The position numbers were made by a program, and so were the translations under genes. Below are positions 6,684 to 12,489 of a stretch of DNA of 12,837 nucleotides, in pieces. The notes under the pieces were generated by a model that worked only from the letters and a program-made list of their open reading frames with translations, had not been told where the DNA came from and did no database searches. The number at the start of each line of letters is the position of its first letter. The stretch's first letter is position 1. The stretch lies in contig JAXDMN010000023.1 of NCBI GenBank assembly GCA_034666045.1, forward strand, positions 1 to 12,837, written 5' to 3'. The DNA comes from JAICTV01 sp034666045. GTDB lineage: Bacteria; Planctomycetota; Phycisphaerae; Tepidisphaerales; Tepidisphaeraceae.

Positions 6684-7418
6684 ATGGATTTGCTCGCAGT
6701 AATCAATCCGGAGATGGTCGAGGCGTGGTTCGAATGGGGTGGATACTTCATCCTCTTCGGACTGCTCTTCGCCTGCGGCCTCGGGCTGCCCATGCCGGAG
6801 GACATCCCGCTCCTGCTGGCAGGCTTCTTCATCGCGCAGGGCAAGATGAACGTTGCGATCGCCTGCACGCTGGCGTGGCTCGGCATCATCGGCGGCGACT
6901 GCATGCTCTACTCGTTCGGGCGTCGCTACGGCCTGGAGATCACGCGCGTGCCATTCGTCGGCAAGCACGTGACCAAGGAGCGCATCCTTCGCGCCGAAGA
7001 ACTGTTCGAGCGCTGGGGCATTTGGGTGGTGGCGATCGGGCGACTCTTCGCCGGCATCCGCGGCGCGATGGTCGTCGCCGCCGGGGCGACGCGCTTCAAC
7101 TTCATCAAGTTCCTCATCGCCGACGGCCTGGCCGCGATCGTCAGCGGCGGGTTGTTCATCTGGCTCGGGCATCTCGCCGGGAAAAAGCTCGGCTCGATCA
7201 GCGAGATGCGCGAGAAGATCAAGGATTACGAACACTGGGTGCTGATCGGTATCGCGACGGTCGTGATCGGGTTCATCGTCTATTACCACTCGCGAATGAA
7301 GAAGCACAAGCCGCTGCTGGCCGACGTCGCGCTCGAAAAGGTCGTCGAGAAAGTGCATGAGAAGGAGCAGAAAAAGCAGGCGGCCGCCCCGGCGTCCTCG
7401 CCGGTGAACGAGCCGTGA
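6684..7418 (+). CDS. DedA-family membrane protein
   Basis: A 244-residue inner-membrane protein of the DedA (SNARE-associated/VTT) superfamily. Members act as lipid flippases or in proton-dependent membrane homeostasis; the exact role here is unknown. Landmarks are a first hydrophobic segment (about 20-36), the acidic PMPED motif with Glu39, a re-entrant region LLLAGFFIAQG, and GGDCMLYSFGRRYG (70-83). The family signature VAIGRLFAGIRGAMVVAAG (116-134) carries Arg120 and Arg126. Further spans lie at about 147-163 and 186-201. The last 40 residues are a charged, lysine- and glutamate-rich tail, longer than in typical members, that may form a short coiled coil (216-232). It starts at ATG 6684 without a strong ribosome site and could be read through from the Rrf2 gene. 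Confidence 0.9.
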   Translation: MDLLAVINPEMVEAWFEWGGYFILFGLLFACGLGLPMPEDIPLLLAGFFIAQGKMNVAIACTLAWLGIIGGDCMLYSFGRRYGLEITRVPFVGKHVTKERILRAEELFERWGIWVVAIGRLFAGIRGAMVVAAGATRFNFIKFLIADGLAAIVSGGLFIWLGHLAGKKLGSISEMREKIKDYEHWVLIGIATVVIGFIVYYHSRMKKHKPLLADVALEKVVEKVHEKEQKKQAAAPASSPVNEP

Positions 7419-7419
7419 T

Positions 7420-7448
7420 TTGACCCGTTTCTGTGAGCCGCATAACCT
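7420..7448 (+). promoter_or_regulatory. Possible sigma-70 promoter for the superoxide dismutase gene
   Basis: TTGACC (7420-7425) and TAACCT (7443-7448) are separated by 17 bases, directly after the dedA stop and upstream of a good ribosome site. The -35 matches five of six consensus bases and the -10 only three, so this is tentative. Confidence 0.3.
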
Positions 7449-7473
7449 TCCTCTGCACAATCAACTCAACCAC

Positions 7474-7482
7474 AGGAAGGAG
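7474..7482 (+). promoter_or_regulatory. Shine-Dalgarno of the superoxide dismutase gene
   Basis: AGGAAGGAG, eight bases before ATG 7491. It is one of the strongest ribosome sites in the window and fits a highly expressed protein. Confidence 0.75.
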
Positions 7483-7490
7483 TCCCCCCG

Positions 7491-8108
7491 ATGCCACTCG
7501 AAGTCAAACCGCTCGGTTACGACTACGCCGCCCTCGAACCGCACATCGACGCCAAGACGATGGAGATCCACCACTCCAAGCACTACGCGACCTACGTCAA
7601 CAACTACAACGACGCCATCAAGAAGCAGCCGGAACTCGACGGAAAGCCGCTCCACGAGGTGCTCGCCAACAACCTCGCGATGGTGAAGGACGAGATCAAA
7701 ACCGCCGTCCGCAACAACGGCGGCGGCGCGCACAACCACGCGCTCTTCTGGGAAATCATGAACCCCGCCGGGAAGAGCGGCAGCGAACCGACCGGAAAAC
7801 TCGGCGATGCGATCAAGAGCACCTTCGGCGGATTCGCGCAGTTCAAGGAGAAAGTCGAAACCGCCGGCAAGACACGCTTCGGCTCCGGCTGGGCCTGGCT
7901 GATCAAGAAGGGCGACAAGCTCGAAGTCATCTCCACCGCCAACCAGGACTCGCCGCTGATGGAGGGCGCGTTCCCGGTCATGGGCGTCGACGTGTGGGAA
8001 CACGCGTACTACCTGAAATATCAGAACCGCCGCCCGGATTATTTGGCTGCGTGGTGGAACACCGTGAACTGGAAGGTCGTGGATGAGCGGTTCGGGCGAG
8101 CGAAGTGA
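7491..8108 (+). CDS. sodA: Superoxide dismutase, Mn/Fe family, Mn-type residues
   Basis: A 205-residue enzyme that dismutates superoxide to hydrogen peroxide and oxygen. The four metal ligands are His27 (MEIHHSKHY), His83 (GGGAHNHALFW), and Asp167 and His171 (DVWEHAYYLKY). Metal preference can be read from the second-shell residues. Gly occupies the position where Fe enzymes have Gln (QVWNH), and Gln152 is present in STANQDSP. This is the Mn pattern, though cambialistic enzymes can share it, so the symbol is by type rather than by proven orthology. There is no signal peptide, so it acts in the cytoplasm. The order GAH-NH differs by one swap from the usual GHxNH. The gene has a strong ribosome site and its own terminator. 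Confidence 0.95.
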   Translation: MPLEVKPLGYDYAALEPHIDAKTMEIHHSKHYATYVNNYNDAIKKQPELDGKPLHEVLANNLAMVKDEIKTAVRNNGGGAHNHALFWEIMNPAGKSGSEPTGKLGDAIKSTFGGFAQFKEKVETAGKTRFGSGWAWLIKKGDKLEVISTANQDSPLMEGAFPVMGVDVWEHAYYLKYQNRRPDYLAAWWNTVNWKVVDERFGRAK

Positions 8109-8153
8109 CGCCAGCGCCCGCGACCCTCGCAAAACCGACGATGCACCAAAGCG

Positions 8154-8180
8154 CCGGGGATTACCGTCCCCGGGCTTTTT
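8154..8180 (+). terminator. Intrinsic terminator after the superoxide dismutase gene
   Basis: CCGGGGA (8154-8160), six-base loop, TCCCCGG (8167-8173), then GC and TTTTT (8176-8180). It lies 45 bases after the sodA stop. It is the clearest intrinsic terminator in the window and also lies just beyond the 3' end of the opposing secreted-protein gene. Confidence 0.85.
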
Positions 8181-8185
8181 CGCTT

Positions 8186-9208
8186 TCATTTCTTCATCGG
8201 CTGCACCGACCGCACGATTTCTTCGCTGGAACGCTCGTACGCGGCGAGCGCCGCGGGATCCGGATTGGCGAATATGAAGGTCAGCAGGGCCACGTCGTCG
8301 CCGTTGATCTGCACGAGCCCGACGCGGCTCGTCAGTTCAGGCCCTCCGGGAATGGCCGCCTTGAACGTCCTGGAGATCGCGCGGCGTGGCACGCCCTTGG
8401 TGATGCCCCAGTCGATGTTGGCCCCGCCGAGCTTCGCTGTGATGTTCTGCCCGAGCGTCCGCAAGTCGACGTGTTTGGGATTGGGGACGACTTGGACGTC
8501 CAGCGTGAAATCGATTCGGCGCGCGACGTAGTTGTAGGTGACGATGAAGACATGCCCCGGGTCGACAGGCCGTGGACTGGGCCGCATGTTCGCCAGCGGC
8601 GCCAATGTCATCTTATTCAATACCTCGAAGGGCGGATCGCTGAGCATCGTGGATTGCCACGACTCGACGAGGTCGCGGAAGACGACCGATTTTCCCAGCG
8701 CCACCATCGCCGCCCGCGGGATCTGCTCCTGCGTGGTCGCCAGCCCGCCGATGACGTAGATGTAGTCGCCGCGCGCAACCAGGAGCGATGACGCCGGCAT
8801 GCCGTCGGCGACGGTTCCGCCCGTGACCGATGTCGCCTTCAGTCCACCGATCACGGCGTCGGTCGGCGTCACCTTTCCGCGGGTGCGGGTTGCCCCCTGC
8901 TCCGCATATTGCGCGGCCGTCCGGCCAGCGGCGGGTTCGACTTCGATCGTCACGATGGCTGCCGGTGGCCATTGCTGGGGTGAGGCGGCGATCCACCGCG
9001 CGATCATGCCGGTGGAGCCCTCGGGAACGCGAACCCATCCCGCCGGTGGTGTGAACGACACGCCGAACGACGCGAATTCACCACTCGCGGCCGCAATCGC
9101 GCCTGCCGCCGCGCCCGCCGCTGGTTGTGTCGCCTGAGGCGGTTGGGCGGCTTGCGCAACGGAGGCCATCGTGCCGAACAAAAGAATCGCGAGTGTGATC
9201 GTTCGCAT
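8186..9208 (-). CDS. Secreted protein of unknown function
   Basis: A 340-residue protein with a clear signal peptide: MRTITLAILLFGTMASVAQA, cleavage after residue 20 (AQA before AQ). An Ala/Pro/Gln-rich linker to about residue 42 follows. After it come FASFGVSFTPPAGWVRVPE and later strands rich in Val, Ile and Thr. The segment fGVSFtpPaGW is reminiscent of the PsbP/DcrB-type fold, where a start of this kind is common, but I cannot claim membership. There are no cysteines in the mature part, no membrane span and no catalytic motif that I recognise. A second block (from about 200) with VFIVTYNYVARRIDFTLDVQVV could be a repeat of the same fold. ATG 9208 is chosen because the signal peptide begins there; an in-frame start 14 codons upstream would spoil it. 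No Shine-Dalgarno is seen. Confidence 0.75.
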   Translation of the reverse strand: MRTITLAILLFGTMASVAQAAQPPQATQPAAGAAAGAIAAASGEFASFGVSFTPPAGWVRVPEGSTGMIARWIAASPQQWPPAAIVTIEVEPAAGRTAAQYAEQGATRTRGKVTPTDAVIGGLKATSVTGGTVADGMPASSLLVARGDYIYVIGGLATTQEQIPRAAMVALGKSVVFRDLVESWQSTMLSDPPFEVLNKMTLAPLANMRPSPRPVDPGHVFIVTYNYVARRIDFTLDVQVVPNPKHVDLRTLGQNITAKLGGANIDWGITKGVPRRAISRTFKAAIPGGPELTSRVGLVQINGDDVALLTFIFANPDPAALAAYERSSEEIVRSVQPMKK

Positions 9209-9287
9209 GCGCGACGACGTTAAACCCACGGCTACGCCATCGCAACGCAAAGGCGCATTTGTCGCGCATCCCGGGGGTTACGGTTCG

Positions 9288-9316
9288 TTGACGCTCGCGC
9301 GTAGCGCGCGTACCAT
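9288..9316 (+). promoter_or_regulatory. Predicted sigma-70 promoter of the clpP operon
   Basis: TTGACG (9288-9293) and TACCAT (9311-9316) are 17 bases apart, matching five and four of six consensus bases. Transcription would start near 9323, leaving a leader of about 28 bases before ATG 9352. The spacer is CG-rich and partly self-complementary (CGCGC, GTA, GCGCG), which might be an operator but could be chance in such DNA. Confidence 0.45.
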
Positions 9317-9351
9317 CCTCCGCCTTGCAGCAATGAATGAGGAAAGCGCGA

Positions 9352-10104
9352 ATGCCTGAAATTGACCCCACACGAATTGACCCCCGGCTCATCAAACTCG
9401 CCGCCAGCCAGCCGCAGCCATCCATGAACCACGGCGGCGTGATCATCCCCGGTCGCGGGCCGGTCAACATGCCGATGGCCATGCCCGGGCCGCAGGGCGG
9501 GATGAACCGCTACCGCGAGATGACGCTCGAGGAGATGCTCCTCGAGAATCGCGTGATCTTCCTTGTCGGCGAGATCAATCACATCTCGGCGGCGCGGACG
9601 TACATGCAGATGCTCTACCTCCAGAGCGTCAAACGCGACCAGGACATCCACCTGTACATCAACTCGCCGGGCGGCGTCGTCGACGACACGCTGGCGATTT
9701 ACGACGTGATGAAGTTCCTGAATTGCCCGGTCAACACCTACTGCATCGGCCGGGCCGAGAGCGGCGGGGCGATCGTCTTCATGGCCGGCACGAAGGGCAA
9801 ACGATACATCCTGCCGAACGCGAAGGTGATGATTCACCAGCCGTTCGGCGGCGTGTACGGGCAGGCGGCGGACATCGAAATCCAGGCCGAGGAAATCCTC
9901 AAGACCAAGGAAACCCTCGTCAACGTGATGGCCAAGTGCACCGGGCAGACGCCGGATAAAGTTCGCGAAGATTCCGAGCGCGACCGCTTCTTCGACGCGC
10001 AGCAGGCGGTGAAGTACGGCATCTGCGACGAAGTGATCGGCGAAGAGACCGGCATCACGGCGGCCGACACGAACGCGGCAGGCGAGCCACCGAAGGCAAC
10101 ATAA
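9352..10104 (+). CDS. ClpP-family serine protease, divergent paralogue with N-terminal extension
   Basis: A 250-residue ClpP homologue. ClpP forms a barrel of two heptamers that degrades proteins fed by ClpX or ClpA-type ATPases. Residues from about 63 align with ClpP: ENRVIFLVGEIN, INSPGG (103-108), the serine region GRAESGGA with Ser137, MIHQP with His162, and SERDRF with Asp211. Spacings between these (25 and 49 residues) equal those of E. coli ClpP. Two things are unusual. The Ser motif has Glu and Gly around the serine instead of the usual A-S-M. The canonical N-terminal strand and axial loop (VPMVIE to DIYSRLL) are replaced by an unrelated 50-residue Pro/Gly/Met-rich extension. ATG 9352 follows GAGGAA at suitable distance; an in-frame ATG at 9337 is less likely. 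It pairs with the second clpP 99 bases downstream. Confidence 0.92.
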   Translation: MPEIDPTRIDPRLIKLAASQPQPSMNHGGVIIPGRGPVNMPMAMPGPQGGMNRYREMTLEEMLLENRVIFLVGEINHISAARTYMQMLYLQSVKRDQDIHLYINSPGGVVDDTLAIYDVMKFLNCPVNTYCIGRAESGGAIVFMAGTKGKRYILPNAKVMIHQPFGGVYGQAADIEIQAEEILKTKETLVNVMAKCTGQTPDKVREDSERDRFFDAQQAVKYGICDEVIGEETGITAADTNAAGEPPKAT

Positions 10105-10113
10105 AAGCGCAAG

Positions 10114-10189
10114 GGAACCACAGATGAACACGGATTCACATAGATCCGTTTTCTCAAATCAGTGTTCATCTGTGTGTATCTGTGGTTCC
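10114..10189. repeat. Imperfect inverted-repeat element between the two clpP genes
   Basis: The left arm GGAACCACAGATGAACAC (10114-10131) pairs with the right arm at 10162-10189, whose reverse complement is the same sequence with ten extra bases (ACACACAGAT). A smaller inverted repeat, CGGAT and ATCCG, lies at 10131-10135 and 10144-10148. The right end is 14 bases before the second clpP start, so the shared transcript would carry a long hairpin there. Strings of the type AACCACAGATGAACACGGAT are familiar to me from the intergenic DNA of many environmental bacteria, which suggests a dispersed element. Confidence 0.85.
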
Positions 10190-10203
10190 ATTAGGATTGC
10201 AAT

Positions 10204-10854
10204 ATGACCAACAACACTCTGGTCCCGATGGTGATCGAGAAGAGCGGGCGCGGCGAACGCGCGTACGACATCTACTCGCGCCTGCTCAAAGACCGCATCA
10301 TCCTGCTCAATGGTCCGGTGACGGACGATACCGCCGGCATCATCGTCGCGCAGCTCCTGTTTCTGTCCAACGACGATCCGAAAACAGACATCCAGTTCTA
10401 CATCAATTCGCCCGGCGGCAGCGTCAGCGCGGGATTCGGCATCATCGACACGATGCGCTACCTGCGCTGCGACGTCGCGACGACTTGCATCGGCATGGCG
10501 GCGTCGATGGGCGCGGCGCTGCTGTCGATGGGAACCAAGGGCAAGCGCTTCGTGCTGCCGAACGCGCAGGTGATGCTGCACCAGCCGCTGATCGGCGGCG
10601 TGTTGCAGGGCCCGGCGACGGATCTCGGCATCGAAGCCAAGCACATGCTCCGCTTGCGCGATCGTCTGTACAAAATGCTCGCGGAAGCGACCGGGAAGAC
10701 CACCGAGCAGGTACATCGCGACTTCGATCGCAACAAGTGGCTCTTCGCGGAAGAAGCGGTCGAGTACGGCTGCGCCGACAAGGTGCTCGACCGGGCCCCG
10801 GATCATCAGCCGCGGCGTCCGCGCGACGATGAAGACAACGGCGCCGAGAAATAA
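10204..10854 (+). CDS. clpP: ATP-dependent Clp protease proteolytic subunit with Asn in place of catalytic Asp
   Basis: A 216-residue canonical ClpP. The N-terminus LVPMVIEKSGRGERAYDIYSRLL matches the strand and axial loop that contact the ATPase. INSPGG is at 68-72, the oxyanion region, and Ser101 is in CIGMAASMGAALL. His126 is in MLHQP. The third triad residue should be the Asp of ERDRF; here the aligned segment is FDRNKW, placing Asn177 at that position. The alignment is firm because AEEAVEYG follows directly and the two-residue insertion after HQPL accounts for the spacing of 51. Listeria ClpP1 has the same Ser-His-Asn arrangement and is active mainly with a partner ClpP. AGGA at 10193-10196 is the ribosome site. 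The C-terminal 20 residues are charged and probably disordered. Confidence 0.95.
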   Translation: MTNNTLVPMVIEKSGRGERAYDIYSRLLKDRIILLNGPVTDDTAGIIVAQLLFLSNDDPKTDIQFYINSPGGSVSAGFGIIDTMRYLRCDVATTCIGMAASMGAALLSMGTKGKRFVLPNAQVMLHQPLIGGVLQGPATDLGIEAKHMLRLRDRLYKMLAEATGKTTEQVHRDFDRNKWLFAEEAVEYGCADKVLDRAPDHQPRRPRDDEDNGAEK

Positions 10855-10892
10855 GCTTCGCGCGCTCTTCCCGGCCGCTTGCGGTTTCGCGA

Positions 10893-11513
10893 ATGAATCG
10901 ACTTCAGCTTCTTCCCGTCGTCTTCGTCGTCATCGCGAGTACGCTCGTCAGCGGCTGCGGGAAGCCCAACGTCGCCAGTATCCCCGTGCGGCGCGAGAAT
11001 CAGGCGCTGCGCACGAAGCTCGCGGAACTCGAACGTCGCGAACAGGGCCACTTGGCGCACATCCGGTCGCTCGAGTCGAAGGCGACCACCGTTCCGTCGC
11101 TTCCCAACGAACGCCTCGACACGCTCTTCACCGCGCACGGCTTGAAATTCGGCCGGCTGACCGGCGGGGCGGATCTCGACAAAAATTCGCCGGGTGATGA
11201 CGGGCTGAAGATTTACGTCGTCCCCACCGACGGGCGCGGCGATCCGATCAAGGCGGCTGGGTCGTTCGTCGTCGAGGCGTTCGACCTCGCGAATGGCGAG
11301 AACAACCGCATCGGCCGATGGGAATATCCGCTCGAGCAGGCGGAGAAAAACTGGTTCGGGCAGGCGATGATGTACACCTACGTGCTGCCCGCCCCGTGGC
11401 AGCAGCAGCGGCCGGCTCACGATGAACTGACGGTCCGCGTGACGTTCACGGACGCGCTCACCGGTCGGACGATTACCGGGCAGAAAGTCGTCAAAGCCAA
11501 CCTCGTCCGCTGA
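10893..11513 (+). CDS. Predicted lipoprotein with N-terminal coiled coil
   Basis: A 206-residue exported lipoprotein of unknown function. The signal peptide MNRLQLLPVVFVVIASTLVSGC ends in a lipobox LVSGC with Cys22 as the lipid-modified residue. Residues about 32-65 (VRRENQALRTKLAELERREQ and on) form a heptad-like coiled coil. The rest is a compact domain with alternating strands (IYVVPTDGRG, GSFVVEAFDL, ELTVRVTFTDALTG) of a beta-sandwich character. No enzyme motif is visible. It follows clpP by 38 bases and precedes the ferredoxin by 25 bases, suggesting co-transcription. The ATG at 10893 is fixed by the signal peptide, although no Shine-Dalgarno is evident. Confidence 0.8.
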   Translation: MNRLQLLPVVFVVIASTLVSGCGKPNVASIPVRRENQALRTKLAELERREQGHLAHIRSLESKATTVPSLPNERLDTLFTAHGLKFGRLTGGADLDKNSPGDDGLKIYVVPTDGRGDPIKAAGSFVVEAFDLANGENNRIGRWEYPLEQAEKNWFGQAMMYTYVLPAPWQQQRPAHDELTVRVTFTDALTGRTITGQKVVKANLVR

Positions 11514-11538
11514 GTTCGGCGTATCATTCACAATTGAG

Positions 11539-12207
11539 ATGTCCGACGACCGCCCCCTCGATCGCCGACGGTTTTTTCGCATCGGCCTGCGCGAGCTGCT
11601 CAAGCCGCTCGTGAACGCCGCCGAGCCGGTCGAACGCGCGCTGCGGGAACTGGAATCGCTCGACCAGATCGTCTCGCGCACCGCGAGCGCGGGCCCGCGC
11701 GGCAGCGTGGCGCTGCCGATTTTTCTGCGTCCACCCGGCGCGCTTGCGGAGCAGGCGTTTCGCGACCAATGCAGCCGCTGCGGCGTCTGCGTCGCGGTCT
11801 GCCCGGCCGATGCGATCAAGATCGATTCGTCCGGCGCGATCGCCAACGGCGCGCCGTACATCGTCGCGGCCGAGGCGCCGTGCGTCGCGTGCGACGGGCT
11901 GCATTGCATGCAGAACTGCCCGAGCGGCGCACTGGTCTTCACGCCGCTGGTCGAGATCGACATCGGCACCGCCGAGTGGAAGCCGCAGCTCTGCACGCGC
12001 ACGGTGCTCGGCGACGACTGCCGGATCTGCGTCGACCAATGTCCGCTCGGATCGGCCGCGCTCGTGCTCGATGAAGCGGGGCGCGTGAAGGTGATCGAAG
12101 ACGGCTGCATCGGCTGCGGCGTGTGCGAGCACTACTGCCCGACGGAGCCGAAGAGCATCGTGGTCATTCCGAAAGCGTCGCGCGACAGCGGGACGGTCGC
12201 ACGCTAA
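11539..12207 (+). CDS. NapG/MauM-like ferredoxin with four [4Fe-4S] motifs
   Basis: A 222-residue iron-sulfur protein for electron transfer. There are four cysteine groups: C78-C81-C84-C88; C115-C118-C123-C127 (CVACDGLHCMQNCP); C152-C161-C164-C168; and C190-C193-C196-C200. The irregular second and third groups match the layout of NapG and MauM rather than plain bacterial ferredoxins. The N-terminus LDRRRFFRIGLREL looks like a twin-arginine motif. What follows is amphipathic (LLKPLVNAAEPVERAL) rather than a hydrophobic export segment, so export is doubtful. No membrane quinol-oxidising partner (NapH type) or catalytic subunit is nearby. Its upstream neighbour is a lipoprotein gene. Redox partner unknown. 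Confidence 0.85.
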   Translation: MSDDRPLDRRRFFRIGLRELLKPLVNAAEPVERALRELESLDQIVSRTASAGPRGSVALPIFLRPPGALAEQAFRDQCSRCGVCVAVCPADAIKIDSSGAIANGAPYIVAAEAPCVACDGLHCMQNCPSGALVFTPLVEIDIGTAEWKPQLCTRTVLGDDCRICVDQCPLGSAALVLDEAGRVKVIEDGCIGCGVCEHYCPTEPKSIVVIPKASRDSGTVAR

Positions 12208-12234
12208 CGCTTGTCCAATTCCACGCGATCGCCC

Positions 12235-12381
12235 TCACTCGCCGCCGTCTGCGCGCATGATCGCGCCGCCGACGATGATCGTGATCCAGCCGGCGCCGGA
12301 GAACGTCGGGAACGCGCCCGAAATGTTGCCGATGAATAGCCCGATGCCCAGGACGAGAATCAGCAGCCCTACCACCTTCAT
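12235..12381 (-). CDS. Small membrane protein, 48 residues
   Basis: The sequence begins MKVVGLLILVLGIGLFIGNI and ends in IMRADGGE. Two hydrophobic segments (about 3-20 and 29-42) are joined by a short loop (SGAFPTFSGAGW), giving a helical hairpin in the membrane. The coding claim rests on a good ribosome site (GGAGG, 12390-12386, four bases before ATG 12381), a plausible promoter upstream and the clean two-span pattern. The open frame continues 22 codons upstream but has no second ribosome site. Function unknown. It converges with the ferredoxin gene, with 27 bases between the stop codons. Confidence 0.7.
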   Translation of the reverse strand: MKVVGLLILVLGIGLFIGNISGAFPTFSGAGWITIIVGGAIMRADGGE

Positions 12382-12416
12382 TCTTCCTCCCAGTTCGCGA
12401 AGTGGAATATTGCTCG

Positions 12417-12434
12417 AACAGTATAAAAACTGTT
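12417..12434. promoter_or_regulatory. Palindrome over the -10 region of the small membrane gene
   Basis: AACAGT, ATAAAA, ACTGTT is a perfect 6-6-6 dyad that contains most of the predicted -10 box. A repressor bound here would block that promoter. No regulator for it is visible in the window. Confidence 0.4.
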
Positions 12435-12447
12435 TGCGGCGTGGCAA
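12420..12447 (-). promoter_or_regulatory. Predicted sigma-70 promoter for the small membrane protein
   Basis: On the minus strand, TTGCCA (12447-12442) and TATACT (12425-12420) are separated by 16 bases. Both match five of six consensus bases. Transcription would start near 12413, about 32 bases before the ATG. It is the best-looking promoter in the window. Confidence 0.6.
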
Positions 12448-12463
12448 AAAGAATTTGAAATTC
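12446..12463 (-). terminator. Possible terminator after aroE
   Basis: On the minus strand, the palindrome GAATTTCAAATTC (12463-12451) is followed by TTTTT (12450-12446), 26 bases after the aroE stop. The stem is AT-rich and the usable loop small, so it would be weak unless a GC-rich flank (CGCGCGAGCGCG, 12463-12474) helps. The T-run overlaps the -35 box of the next gene. Confidence 0.35.
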
Positions 12464-12489
12464 GCGCGAGCGCGTGGGCGTGAGGTCGG

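Noticed and set aside
7461..8189. 242-codon minus-strand open frame
   Set aside because: It lies opposite the superoxide dismutase gene and has no recognisable domain or ribosome site.
9232..10131. 299-codon minus-strand open frame
   Set aside because: It lies opposite the first clpP gene, has a biased Arg/His/Val composition and crosses into the intergenic repeat.
10806..12110. 434-codon minus-strand open frame
   Set aside because: It runs antisense through the lipoprotein and ferredoxin genes, whose signal peptide and cysteine motifs are unmistakable. The antisense translation is low-complexity and typical of GC-rich shadows.
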